Shown here one piece after another: positions 1-11,365 of a stretch of DNA of 64,000 bases. Made by a program: the position numbers and the translations under genes. The stretch comes from Owenia fusiformis (Eukaryota > Annelida > Polychaeta > Sabellida > Oweniidae). The first letter of the stretch is position 1. Every line of letters begins with the position of its first letter. The stretch is from contig CAIIXF020000124.1 of NCBI GenBank assembly GCA_903813345.2, positions 370,001 through 434,000 on the forward strand, read 5' to 3'. The notes below the pieces were generated by a model. It did not search any database. It saw only the letters and a list, made by a program, of their open reading frames with translations, and was not told the origin of the DNA.

Positions 1-1239
1 ATACATATTCATGTTTTCAAGCATTAAACCAAGGTAAGCTAAAGTATGTATCCAGTCGAGTTCAACAAAGATCGCTCGAGTGATTTGCAAAAATTTCTGA
101 ACTGTCGTTGTCCTATTGGAAAGAAACTAAGATCAAGCACGTTTTGGCGGTTTATCGGTTCACCGTGACCAGCTTTTGTGCGTGTGATCAATGGAACTAA
201 CTAACTATGTAAATATATTTACCTTTCTGTAATGCCATGGTAATGCTAATGACATGCTATTAATTTGTTTACCAGAAATAACTAACGCCATTATAAGAAT
301 AGTAAACATAGACCCATTACATACATTTTAAAACATAATTTGTGAAGATTGGATAGCAATTACCAAAGTTAGAGCAGTTTTAGTGAAAACTTCTGTGACA
401 TATATATGTCCATCTGGGTTCCAAATTGATTTTATTCGTGACAGACATATCCGTCATTCTGGGTATATAAAGGTTAAGCACTATTTTTGCAAAATAGATG
501 AATAGACAAGAATCTTAACATGTCAGGATGGTTTGTCCTCATCGTTAACTTAACCTCAATGTAGTCCCAGACTGATGTAAGACTGGATGATTTGAAGACA
601 CAATTAATGACCTGGATGAGATGTTTGAAGCATTGAACATTTTTACTGAACCTTTTCATGAATTAATACCTTTTCAATATAAAAACATGTAATGAATTCA
701 ATTTAGACCTTGGCTAGGTTATTGGGGGATTTTTTCAAAATATAATATCTTCAGAGAAGAAAGTCAGTTTCAGATTATTATATATTTCAAAAATAATATT
801 TTTGGTTTATTTAGCATCGGAATTACAGACTCTGACCCTTTAAATGTCTTTATACACACATATCAGCATTTTTCTTGGGAAATACCTACTATGTTTCTTT
901 AAATTAGGAGGTATTTCTTAAGAAAAATTCTGATATATGTGTTTTCATATCGTAGAAACCTGTTTTCATGGTTGGCGAATCTAACCGATGAATGCAGACG
1001 TTTGTTTACGCCTGTAAGACATAAATTACGTGGGTCAAGACATCAAACACTTACCTTTATTACGTGCGTTCAATCACATGCGCTGGTTAATTTTACGCTC
1101 ATTTTACGCGCGTTGAAGTAGAAAATTACAGGCGGGGAGGAAATGTGGCAAGCGCATCGTATAAAATGGTACATGACATCATTTTATTTACATCAGATAT
1201 ACGGTCTTAATTAACGCGTATAAGAGTTTCAATCGCCGT
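1..1239. other. No gene seen
   Basis: I see no convincing coding exon or RNA gene on either strand. The short open frames have no splice context or recognisable motif. The missing downstream exons of the voltage-sensor gene (minus strand, S2 onwards) were looked for here and not found, so they probably lie beyond the left edge. Confidence 0.5.
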
Positions 1240-2010
1240 AAATTGTGGAATATAGTATCAATGAACACTAAATCTAAGGTCGCATTCACATTTGATCTAC
1301 GGCAACCATACGGCGACTGTAGCTTTCCAAAATCGAGGTAAATATGCAGCCTGAAATATAGGGATAAGCAGTACCATGCATTTTCTAAATCGATTTTGTG
1401 AAGTTTAAATACGGCCACCGTAGAGCAAATGTGCTGAGGCGCAATTCACATCTCAATATCATTCAAATCCAATATTTATTCCATGTTTTTATACGCTATG
1501 AGCATTGTTTTAAATCTCAACTGTACGTGGAACGTAGTTCCTTGAAATCAGTAAATTTCTACTGCGAGCGTAGGTAAACTACGGTCGCCTTACGGTCTCC
1601 GTACGGCGTATCAAGTATTTCACTGGCGGTGGGCTCGCCGTAGAAATCTAACTTGGGAGTTATAACTGCATTTCCGCAGTAACCGTAAAAATTAACAAGC
1701 CGTATAGTCAGACCGCGGAAATGTTCCACAGTTGACCTGCGACTGCTCTTGGATTTTAGGGGTTACAAATGACCTTTGCGAACCATAGGATCGTCGTATG
1801 GCCTCCATGTGGTTGCCCTGCCTTTACCCACAGGTTCGCCCTACGCTGACCGTGCGTCATCATCAGCCTTATGGCAACCATAGATTTTATGCATGTCTCC
1901 TGAAAATCAAAATACGCCGTACGGCTGCCATGGTAAATGTGACTTCTATTACCTAATCACAGAAATTCTAAGACGACCGTAGAAAGGTTACTGACCGCAG
2001 ATATAATATA
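1240..2010. repeat. Dispersed repeat rich in TACGGC/GCCGTA motifs
   Basis: This stretch is richer in CG than its surroundings and is studded with TACGG, CCGTA and ACGGC words. Two parts recur elsewhere in reverse orientation: roughly 1280-1440 matches 49825-49985, and roughly 1545-1660 matches 45835-45985, both with gaps and substitutions. Three partial copies make it a dispersed repeat. I see no terminal repeat or coding capacity, so the class is unknown. Confidence 0.65.
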
Positions 2011-2364
2011 AACTATATGATAACCTTCGTAAGAAAATTGAGGAAAACAAAATAAAAAATAAAAATGCCTCCACAATTTTAGCCCTGCTGGAGTCGACTT
2101 AAAATCATCATTACATTATTAATTTTCAAGTAGATTAAAAGACTTATTCAGGATCTGATTGCAGGAACTGATTTTTCTTACTTCTATACTGCGTATATAT
2201 ATTGTCTGTACGCATCAATGATTGCCAGATACCTATGGAATTATTACATATAATTTCTTTTGCATTAATAGATTTAATAGATTTGATAAGCAATGTTTCA
2301 TAAGCCAATGTCCACTTGAACTGTATGAAATATTTATTATCTGTAAAATATGCCCGTGACACTA

Positions 2365-2490
2365 AAATACAATACAATTTAATGCAATGCAATACAATGC
2401 AATGCATCGCAATTTACATATAACGTACATGTATTGTATTACAATAGTACAACGCGATGCAACACAATGCGATAAATACAATAGAATAAT
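2365..2490. repeat. Degenerate AATAC/AATGC pentanucleotide run
   Basis: Repeated words of the form ACAAT, GCAAT and TGCAA make an impure pentanucleotide microsatellite. It is the complement of the TATTG arrays near 63 kb and resembles the AATAC tails of the LINE copies here. Confidence 0.6.
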
Positions 2491-2869
2491 TTTGGAGAAA
2501 ACAAAAACTGTATACAGGATGATCAATAAATAAAATATTTGCTAAAAGGTAAGTGGGCTGATGCTATTTTTGACTCATATTACTCCTTTATGATGCTTAC
2601 AAGACAAATAATGAGCCCTAGATTCGTGTTATCTTGTTTTTGAACTAACTATTTAATAATTTCTTCTCTCTTGTTCTTTAGATCAATAAACTTACTGCTA
2701 ATGCTATGACTATTATTTCTTCTATTTTTCTCAGTTAGTTAAGATAATTATCACCTATTAGTGCTTTATATCTACGCTAAGATCTTCAAATCATATGACT
2801 TTCTTTTGATTGAATGTAATAATGACGTTCAACGAAATGTTCTCAAGTAATGATATTGTTAATACTTAC

Positions 2870-4079
2870 GTCTAACGATGATAACATCTATAATGAGCTG
2901 GGAGACAACGAATGTAGCGTCCAATATGGCCAGAAACGCAACGAAAATTAGAATGGATGGGGAGTCAATGACGTGTTTGATCTTTTTTCGGTACCTGAAA
3001 AATAGTTTTTAAAAATGATATATTCATTAATAACGATCGTTGAACACTAAACCTTTTCGGCTCTTCTGTTTGGTCCAAAATGTATTGCCAATTATGTATT
3101 TAAAGGTGGAATAACAGATTGACGGCATTGTCAAAAACATTTATTTACTAATTGATAATTATTGTGCTTTTACTAATCTAAAATTTCTAATTCAAAATAC
3201 ATAACCATATTTTCTCTGTTTATTTATTTTCTCTATTTTGTTTTTAAAATGCATAGTATACAATACATGTACAGTGCATCGTACATGTTTACAATATCTC
3301 ACCTTGAAGTATTTTTTGCCCATAAAGGCTGAATATAGACCATGAAATTGCTAATGTAGAATTACTTTTGAAAAGATCAAATCAAAATAGATTGTTTTTT
3401 ATACATATCTTCACTGTTTTATTTTATGAAACTGTCAATTCATGTAGCCGTACGTGTCTTTGGATCATTCGTGCATGATAAATTGATGTTCATTCAGGTA
3501 GATAGAAGGGAGGTTCAGTTCCACGTTTAAAGAGAACAAGTACGAGAACATGTAAAAGTATTATCCTCTTATGATAATTGTTCTCCTCCGAAGTAATTAC
3601 TTGCCCAATTTTGTAAAAAGGTATGAGGACATTATTTTCCTATGAGAACAGCTATTGAGATGGAATAGTATTCCCCGTGGGTCATAATTTAACACATACA
3701 TTCACAAGTTCTCTCAAACGTGTTGTTTAACCTCCCTATTCATTTTCTACATAAGTATTCTGGGACACCCCCTTAAAATGTTAGAATATCGTAAACCTTG
3801 TTCCCGTCATTGTTTCCTTTCAGATCTTACAACTGCAGTTGATATTTTCATTCATTCTATATTAATTGCAAGTCAAAATATGCAAATACATGCAAAAGCT
3901 TTAGATTGTTAAAACATGCGTAAATTGGAATTCAATAGTTAAACTGCAGTCTTGTATGCCAATCAGAGGCCCTACCTTTTAAAATAAGTACTTATTCCTC
4001 GCTTTTTTTCTTCGTCACCGTCCAGTTTGGTAGCGTTATGTTCCATGTTTAACATCTTGTTCACTTGTAGGCCAGGCAT
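2870..4079 (-). CDS. Voltage-sensor protein resembling Hv1 proton channel, first two coding exons (partial)
   Basis: Two exons join in phase: 4079-3976 (start ATG, 34 codons plus two bases, donor GTAGGG) and 2994-2870 (acceptor CAG, donor GTAAGTAT). The first encodes a hydrophilic, charged N-terminus. The second encodes a basic stretch (YRKKIKHVIDS) followed by one membrane helix with the pattern ILDATFVVSQLIIDV. In Hv1 proton channels S1 has the pattern VLDxxLVxxELxxDL, whose first Asp is the selectivity residue, and the match here includes that Asp. Related voltage sensors (VSP/TPTE phosphatases) also have an S1 Asp and are an alternative. S2-S4, with the arginine-bearing segment that would settle it, are not in the window. 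Another ATG lies within the first exon at residue 9 and an AG acceptor lies just upstream at 4092-4093, so the true start is open. Confidence 0.5.
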
Positions 4080-4797
4080 ACATGAACGTTTCTGCAAATC
4101 GTCAATTGTTGTCGTTCGCTTTTGTCATGCAATTCGTCACCTTGGTATTATTTTATATGTTGAAGGACTGGATTTTGCATGTCTTCGCACACCTGTTTAT
4201 GCTATGCAAACTGCACACGACTGGTAATAGCCAGCAACATGAGTCATTACTTTTTTGTATTTGTCAAAGTTATTGATACTTTTGAACGTTCGAATTCCTT
4301 TGTATATAGAAAACATGTTTTTTCTTCGTTTGCGCTATTCAAGACCATAGCCATAACGACACCAGTTATAAATCAGTAGATGCTGTGGATGGAGATGTTA
4401 TAAAACATTAAATTATGCATGTCTCGCTCCCAACAACGTGATAATTGCATAAAGGCTAATGGACTTTGATTTTTTGTTTAGTGTCAGGAAATCGTTTTGA
4501 AATAATTGGAAATAAAGAAAAGAAATAAAGAATGTAGCTTCTGCTGAACGGAAGTGTATATTTGGAAGATAATACTTACCGTTTTAAAATTAGAATTTAA
4601 AGATTATTTATCATCTTTGTTTTTGTCTACAATCTTAGTATAGTCCCTGGTAATTGAAATGGCCTTGACGCCCTACGATCGAAGGATGCACGTATAGTTG
4701 AGTCACTTTTGTAGTATAACGAGTAAAACGGCGATGTTTTTTATCATAAAACGCAATGTCTGCTCATTGTAAACATGTCTCCATAATGTTTTAATTT

Positions 4798-4868
4798 ATT
4801 GGTTAATGAAAACACATCTAATGGAATCCTGTGCTGAGGTTTTCCATTCTGTGTTTTCCTTAACCAAT
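4798..4868. repeat. 71-bp near-perfect hairpin
   Basis: The two arms read ATTGGTTAATGAAAACACA and the complement of TGTGTTTTCCTTAACCAAT, continuing inward with AATGGAA against TTCCATT around a loop of about 13 bases. The size resembles a microRNA precursor, but a very short foldback element fits equally well. It lies upstream of the voltage-sensor gene, outside known exons. Confidence 0.5.
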
Positions 4869-5404
4869 GTACTTGCACAAACTTTTTGTCCGTCAAAACT
4901 TACTTTTTGAGCAGAATAACAAGTTCTAAATTGAACTTAAGCATTACTTTTTCTTAAAAGGCAAATAATTTCTTTCTCTTTTCTTTCGATTAGTTTCTAC
5001 ATGAGAGATTTTCTTCGAGCTTTGAACAGAAAAAGATTTATATCAAAGTTTATTGATGGTACAAAAAACATATCATCAATTATTAAAAATATTTTAGGTC
5101 ATTTAGGATTCAAAATTACTGGCCCTCTAAAGAGTAAATGCGCGAAAACGATTTGATGAATCATTTCTAAATATCCGAGCATTACCCTAACAATATTACA
5201 ATATTTAGTGCGACTGCATCGTTTTATAATTCCGAATGATTAAAGTGGAGATACGTGAGAAATAAGACAAAACCGAAAATATCTTGCAAAACATCAGTGC
5301 TGAAATATTCAAAATGTCAAGAAGAATAGTTTGAATATTTTCAATTAGATTTCAACGTTTTGACAATATTTTGTGGTCACAACACTCTTTGAATGGGCCA
5401 CATG
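4869..5404. other. No gene seen
   Basis: AT-rich intergenic sequence without credible open frames, repeats or RNA genes that I can recognise. Confidence 0.5.
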
Positions 5405-5620
5405 CTAAAGTATATAGGGGTCGTGCACTGTGAGGTTTTTTATACAGGGAATATCCCGAGGGCTATATAAGGGTTATGTACTGAGAGGTTTTGGATATAG
5501 GGTATATCCTGAGGGATATATAGATATTATCCTATACGAGGTTAAGTATATTTGGATTATCCCGAGGCAAATATAATATATTTTCCCTCGGGACCTGCGG
5601 CCCTCGGACAGATATATTAT
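5405..5620. repeat. Degenerate CCCGAGGG/GGATAT repeat cluster
   Basis: About three diverged copies of a unit of roughly 55-60 bp follow each other: each has a GAGGTTTT- or GAGGTT-like start, a run of TATA-rich bases and a TATCC(C/T)GAGG motif. The last part contains the facing words CCCTCGGGA and GCCCTCGG. Similar CCCTCGG and GGAATATC words occur near 28.55 and 59.9 kb, so this may be one family of palindromic repeats. Confidence 0.5.
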
Positions 5621-5621
5621 A

Positions 5622-6186
5622 GTTTAGTTTAGTTTAGTTTTATTGTTATTTACAGTGGTAGGTTCAATACAATGCAATACAATACAATACAAAAGAAAAG
5701 TAATAAAAAGCAACCCAGCCCACTTGGGCTTATCAACCACTAATGTTAAAAATTACAATTAGATTCATAACAAACAATTTAAAAAATACTAGCATGAATT
5801 TCTTAGACATATACATGCAGTTAAATTCAATTTACATTATAAACGGCATTTCTTCTTTTAAAATAACAAAGTTTAACAAAATGAGCAGCTTGCCTAGGCA
5901 TTTTTTCAAATAAATACTGAAACTTTTGATCCGTAGTTGATTCTGTTTCTTCAAAAATTTGGTGATTTTGTAAATATGTTTTCCTTATTTCCTTATAAAA
6001 AGTACAATTAAAAATAAAATGTTCCTCATCCTCAATGTTGCCAGATTTACATAAAGTACATTTTCTATTTTCCAATTTTTCATTTCTAAATCTGCCTGTT
6101 TCAATTTCCAGTGGTAAAATTCCCATACGTAATTGTGCAATTAAAGATCGTTCCAACTTATTATATTGGCCTCGGGATAATTCCAA
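5622..6186 (-). mobile_element. 5'-truncated LINE, C-terminal fragment of ORF2 plus 3' tail
   Basis: The open frame 6186-5827 encodes 119 residues that align with the C-terminus of the LINE ORF2 at 7.1-10.6 kb: RSLIAQLRMGILPLEIETGR here against RAIAQLRSGTLPLKLETGR there, followed by a Cys-rich knuckle (CTLCKSGN...EEHFIFNC against CLCGNA...EIHFVIEC). The two are clearly related but not close copies. Beyond the stop comes a 3' region with GGGCTGG and an AATAC/CTAAA-type repetitive tail ending near 5622. The reverse transcriptase and endonuclease are missing, as expected for 5' truncation during reverse transcription. Confidence 0.8.
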
Positions 6187-6214
6187 TATTCTGAACCGAC
6201 CATAGGATAATATG

Positions 6215-6350
6215 TTTATTCCATAAATCTACTGTATTCCCAGAGAAATATAAAGGAATAAAAATCGTATTGAATCGTATTACATGAAAAAATCGTATTG
6301 TCCCTGGGAAATAAATCGTATTGGAGCGTATTACATGAAAAACTCGTATT
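6215..6350. repeat. Copy of the ATCGTATTG foldback family (one arm)
   Basis: Contains AAAAATCGTATTG repeated at short spacing, with TCGTATTACATGAAAAA and GTCCCTGGGAAA. The same order of words occurs in the right half of the foldback at 59325-59700. It sits between the two LINEs. The adjoining 6361-6500 carries several TTCGAGGC(C/T)TT words, another short degenerate repeat. Confidence 0.65.
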
Positions 6351-6555
6351 GTCGTTTTCGTATTTTGAGGCTTTTTGGAATGTTTTTTTTGTTGAAAGCT
6401 TTTTTCGCAAAAAATGCTTTGATTCGAGGCTTTTTTGCATGAAAATGTTTTACTTCGAGGCCTTTGCAAAAACGCTTTGTTTCGAGGCTTTCTCGATGGC
6501 TTCATGGTAAACTAAGTGGAATTGATGGAGTTATTACTGATTTCGTGATTTTGCG

Positions 6556-7089
6556 ATGTTTTTGTGCGTTGTGTTTTTTGAAACACACTGTATATATTGT
6601 AAGCAGGATATTACTGAGGTAAATAATAATCTTCAGTCACAAATAGATACCATTTCCAATGAGGTAAATTCGTTGAAAAGCTCGATTAGTCTTTGCAAAA
6701 TTGTCATAAAAAACATTTCTGAGTCGGATAATGAAAATTGTGTTGCTAAAGTCAACGAGTTAGTTAAAGCTGGTCTGAAACTGGACGATATTAAGACTGT
6801 TACAGCGAAGAGAATTCCGAAACGTCAGGGATCTAAATACCCAGGGATAATTGTGGCAGAGGTCAGTGAAGCTGATAGACTGGAGATTTTTAAACGGAAG
6901 TCATCCTTGAAACAATCTCCAACTTATTCCAATATTTATATAAATGATTTTATATCAAATGAGTCACAAAAAATGAATACAAATCTCCAAACTGTTTTAC
7001 GAGCTGTGGGTAAGCAGAATGATTTTAATTTAGTCAATGGACGAATTTTACCAAAAACCGTTAGGCAATCAGATGGAACAAGACCATAG
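6556..7089 (+). CDS. LINE ORF1 protein (coiled coil plus RRM-like region)
   Basis: 177 residues. After an odd hydrophobic start (MFLCVVFFETHC), which may not be native, residues 20-50 form a heptad-like stretch (NNNLQSQIDTISNEVNSLKS). Then comes a region typical of invertebrate LINE ORF1 proteins, with VIKNISESD early and IYINDFISNESQKMNTNLQ later, resembling the YINDxLxxxxxxxNxxL motif of these families. The presumed role is RNA binding and chaperoning. The frame ends at a TAG at 7087 and the next ORF continues in the same frame with no ATG before 7261. Confidence 0.65.
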   Translation: MFLCVVFFETHCIYCKQDITEVNNNLQSQIDTISNEVNSLKSSISLCKIVIKNISESDNENCVAKVNELVKAGLKLDDIKTVTAKRIPKRQGSKYPGIIVAEVSEADRLEIFKRKSSLKQSPTYSNIYINDFISNESQKMNTNLQTVLRAVGKQNDFNLVNGRILPKTVRQSDGTRP

Positions 7090-10000
7090 GAACTCGGCCG
7101 ATGTCGGCAATGTGATATCACTATTGGAACATGGAATTGTAACGGCTGGTCTAGTTATAATAATGACAATTCTGTTTTCAGAAATAACGTTTTACAGTCC
7201 ACTGATTTAGATGTAATATGTATACAAGAAACATTTTTACGGGAAAATCAGACTCTAAACATGGATTCTATTTGCAATTCTAAATATTTGTTTATTAACC
7301 ATCACCGTTCGAACATTCATGTTAACGCAAGGCGCGGCTCAGGTGGAGTTGGAATTTTATTGAAACGTACACTCCTCGAGGATTATGTTTATACAATACT
7401 TGATAAATCAAACGAAGATATACTATGGATACAGCTTTCACCCCGTGTAAACAACAATAGTGATTCGCTGTGTATCTGCTCGTGTTATTTACCACCACGT
7501 GACACGTCCAGGGCAAGTGATGCCGAAATCTTTTACAATAAGCTTATTAGTGACGTTTATCAATATCAAAACAACGGACTGATTTGTATTTGTGGAGATC
7601 TGAATTCACGTTGTGGAGAAAACTCAGATTTCATAGAAGGAGTCGATAGACTGCCACAGCGCGAAGTTATTGACTTAACAGTGAATGAGTACGGGGATTA
7701 TCTCACAGATTTTCTTACCAGCGGAAACCTTTGTATGCTTAATGGACGCTTTCCAGAAAACGATTTCACTTTTGTTTCTCACAGAGGGAGATCGGTAGTA
7801 GATTTTGTCATCATACCACACGAGCAGCTTGAATTTTGGAGTGATTGTAAAGTGTGCACAATGAATGGGCTGATAGCTTCCAATCAGATCCCAGTTCCCA
7901 CGCATATACCGGATCATTCCCTAATAAGGGCTACTGTACAAATACAACGCACAGTCAGGCCCTCTAGTGATAAAAGTGAAAACCATGAAATTTATAAATA
8001 CAAGGTTGATAATATTCCAGATAATTTTATGCAAGATGTAAATATAGATGATGTTAATTTAGTGATTAATTGTATACAGCAGCGGATTGACGAGGAAAAT
8101 ATTTTAAATGATGCTTATGAGGAATTTGCTAATTTAATTAAATCTGAAATGGATGAATTACTACCTAAAATTAAAGTGTGCCCTAATAATTGCCATTCTA
8201 AATTTCGATCAAAACCATATTGGTGTCAAGAATTGCAGGATTTGTGGAATAGTGTGTCAGCAAAAGAGAAATCCTGGTTACGTTGCAAAGGATCACCCGC
8301 ACGGAGAAATGTATTGAGAGCGCAATATTGTGCTGAACGCAAATCGTTTGATAAATTGCTAAGAAAGTTGAAACGCCGACATCAACAAACAGAACACGAT
8401 CATCTTCTTGAGTCGTGTTGTGATAAATCCAATCAAAAGTATTTTTGGCGTGAAATTGGAAAAATCGGAGTCTCTAGTGAACGCAGGAAAATTATACCTT
8501 TTGAGGTCGTTGATACAGAAGGAAATATTATAACAAATAAAAATGATGTATTACACCGTTGGAAATCGGATTATACAGGACTATATAATGGCAGCGATAG
8601 TCCAGTTTTTGATGATAACCACTTGAATCGTATAAAGTCCGAGCTGGAACTTATGAATCTCGATGAGGATCCTAATATTAATACAGCACTTAACAATGAT
8701 ATATTATTTGAGGACGTTCGAAAAAGCACTTACAGACTAAAACTTAGGAAAGCCACATGATTTGACAATATTCCCGCAGAAGTACTGAAAAACCATAACT
8801 GTATTTCTCTTCTGCATAGAATTATTCAACAGTGTTTTCGACTTGGCAAGGTACCGAAACAATGGAATAGAGGAATTATTCACCCGATTCCTAAAACAGG
8901 TGATCCCAGAATACCACTCAATAATCGAGGAATAACACTGATAACAATACCTTGTAAGGTGTATTGTGACATTCTAAATCAACGATTAGCTTCATGGTTG
9001 GAGACCGAACACAAACTGGTTGATGATCAAAACGGATTCCGTAAGGATAGGAGTTGTTTGGACCACATTTACAGTATGTACACTATAATTAACAACCGAA
9101 AGTTGGCTAAACAAGATACGTTCGTATGTTACGTTGATGCCCGTCGGGCCTTTATCAGTGTAGATCGTACCTGCCTCATATATAAACTCCAACGCGCCGG
9201 GGTGAAAGGACGCATGTTGAACGCCATTGCGTCATTGTACGAGAATGTTGAGTGTGCTGTCCGGGTAAATGGGCTTTTTACGGAGTGGTTTGATGTCCCT
9301 AATGGATTGAAGGAGGGCTGCCGAGCATCTCCGACTCTATTTTCCTTGTATGTTAATGATTTGGCTGAACTAATAAATGACTTGAATTGTGGCATTGATA
9401 TAGATGGAACAATTACTTCGATATTTATGTACGCTGATGATATTGCGCTTGTTGCGCCAAACGAGCGTAACCTACAATGTATGCTTGACAAGTTAAGTGA
9501 CTGGTGTCTTACTTGGCGTATGTGTCTCAACCAGAGCAAGACTAAAGTGATCCATTTTCAACCGTCAGGAAATAATAGGAGTAATTTTATGTTTACATGT
9601 GGTGATCTAAACGTTGAATATACACCTGAATATAAATATCTCGGCTTAACTTTAAATGAACACCTCGACATGCACCGTACAGTTAAACTATTAGCAGCAT
9701 CTGGTAATAGAGCTCTGGGCGTCCTCAGCGCAAAGTCGAACGCAGTTGGAGGCATGCCATATAAGGTCTTTACAAAACTGTATGAATCCTTGGTTGAGCC
9801 TATCTTGTTATATGGCGCGGGAGTATGGGGCAATGCTCAGTACACCGAAATAAATGCAGTGCAACACAAGGCAGCGCGTTATTTTTTGGGACTAGGACAA
9901 AAGGCACCTAATATTGCAATGAAGGGAGATATTGGCTGGACCTCAATATTTACAAAACAACGCGTCTCAGTAGTTCGTTTATGGTGTCGCCTAAAAAACA

Positions 10001-10638
10001 TGGACAATTCTAGAAACATGAAACATATACATATTTGGTCAATGCGTCGAGCTCGGACCTGGGAAGCAAAAACAATTAAACTCATTAAGACTCATGATTT
10101 TGATCATCTTATAACACGAGACGAAATCCCTGACATCAGAAAAGAACTTCGTGATTTGCACGATATTTTATTTAACTGTGATCACGAGCTTTGGCATCGT
10201 CAAATGTGGAATGACGGACGCAATGTTAATGGTAATAAAGTTAGAACATATCGATTACATAAGACACACGCCATTGGTCCGGAATACTATGTTAATGCGA
10301 ACCTCACTCGCTTTCAGAGGCGTGCTATTGCCCAACTTAGAAGCGGAACGTTGCCACTCAAATTAGAGACTGGGAGATACACCAACATTCCACTTAATGA
10401 GCGACTATGTCTCTGTGGCAACGCCGTGGAAACAGAAATTCATTTTGTTATAGAATGTCACCTTTATGAGACTGAGAGGAGAGAGCTTTTGCATAAGGCC
10501 AGGTCGCTAATAGGGAATGACTTTGATACCACTAGTCTAGGACAGTATTGCTTACTTATGAATTGTGAATTGTTGCAACGTTCCCTAGCAAAGACTGTAA
10601 TTAAACTCTGTATGAAACGTCGAACATTCTTATATTAA
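7090..10638 (+). pseudogene. LINE ORF2, endonuclease-reverse transcriptase, broken by one nonsense codon
   Basis: One frame is open from just after the ORF1 stop to 10638 except for a TGA at 8758-8760. Endonuclease motifs appear in order: TWNCNGW, CIQETFL, ICGDLNSR, VVDFVI and IPDHSLI, covering the conserved Asn, Glu, Asp and His positions of this fold. Reverse transcriptase motifs follow: PIPKTGD, RGITLIT, a motif A reading VDARRAF, GLKEGCRASP (motif B) and FMYADDIAL (motif C), then a C-terminal CLCGNAV...HFVIEC knuckle. Downstream of the TGA the frame continues directly with FDNIPAEVLK, a usual start of this RT domain, so this looks like a single point nonsense change, not a domain boundary. 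Motif A has Ile where these enzymes usually have a second Asp (AFIS instead of AFDS). The first, metal-binding Asp is kept. Confidence 0.85.
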
Positions 10639-10949
10639 CTTATTAATCGAATTGTTGTTAAGTGTCTCATATGCCGACATCGGCAGGGCCAATGTTTTTT
10701 AATATCGTTTTAGTACTATGTAATATTTTATGGCGTGACACTATAATAAATAATAAATACAATACAAATATATTGTGAGCCGTACTACATTTACACGATG
10801 AAATCGATTTTAGGACACTTGGTTGTGCCCAGCTACGATTATGTAATCGTATGCCCCTAAAAATCGATTTCGATGTTAACGTAACAAATGTATCCGATAC
10901 GAACTCGATGAAAATACGCGTAGTTAACTAATAAATAGTATACGATATA

Positions 10950-11049
10950 GCTTCTTTGGGATCTAACCTTCGTTGAATTTTCTACTCAATTACTTCGTTA
11001 TCAACTAAGCTTTTCTAACGAAGGCGGAGGTGTTACACTGGCCCAAAAT
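10950..11049. repeat. Fragment of the AACGAAG-rich element family
   Basis: About 95 bp match 37678-37785 closely, including GAATTTTCTACTCAATT, TCAACTAAGCTTTTCTAACG and GTGTTACACTGGCCCAAAAT. It is an internal piece of the element described at 35922-37850, lacking its terminal part. Confidence 0.75.
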
Positions 11050-11215
11050 TGAAAAAAATTTAAGTGCTCAACCAATTGTTTATGCATTGAACACTGTAAA
11101 TATTGTGTATATATTTTTTTGTTAATTTAAAAAGAAAAAAACAACTAAATGCAATGCGCATTTTTCATATATGATAATTAATGAATAAGCATATTCGTTT
11201 TTGCTACCTTTCCGT

Positions 11216-11221
11216 TTTATT
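11216..11221 (-). promoter_or_regulatory. Candidate polyadenylation signal of the basic-protein gene
   Basis: AATAAA on the minus strand, about 360 bases past the stop codon at 11576. The motif is common in AT-rich DNA, so this is only a positional candidate. Confidence 0.3.
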
Positions 11222-11365
11222 CCAACGTTATAAGTTACATTTAATATGTACAAATGCTGCCTGAATGGTTCTGTGAATATGTTTAACATGTAAATGCCTG
11301 TCATCACATGGATTTTTGTAAATTCTTGGCATATACATTTTTTAGTCAAATGTCAAATAAAACCT

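Larger units (their letters stand above)
6510..10768 (+). mobile_element. Nearly full-length non-LTR retrotransposon (CR1/L2-like LINE)
   Basis: In one orientation there are an ORF1-like coiled-coil protein, an apurinic-type endonuclease, a reverse transcriptase with YADD, a C-terminal Cys/His knuckle, a 3' UTR and a short AATAAATAATAAATAC tail. The order and domains are those of the Jockey/CR1/L2 groups. I cannot separate those groups by eye. The 5' boundary is uncertain: unrelated repeats lie directly upstream of ORF1, so the element may be slightly truncated. No target-site duplication could be identified. Confidence 0.85.

Noticed and set aside
9129-9539. 136-codon minus-strand frame in the LINE
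   Set aside because: Antisense of the reverse transcriptase domain.
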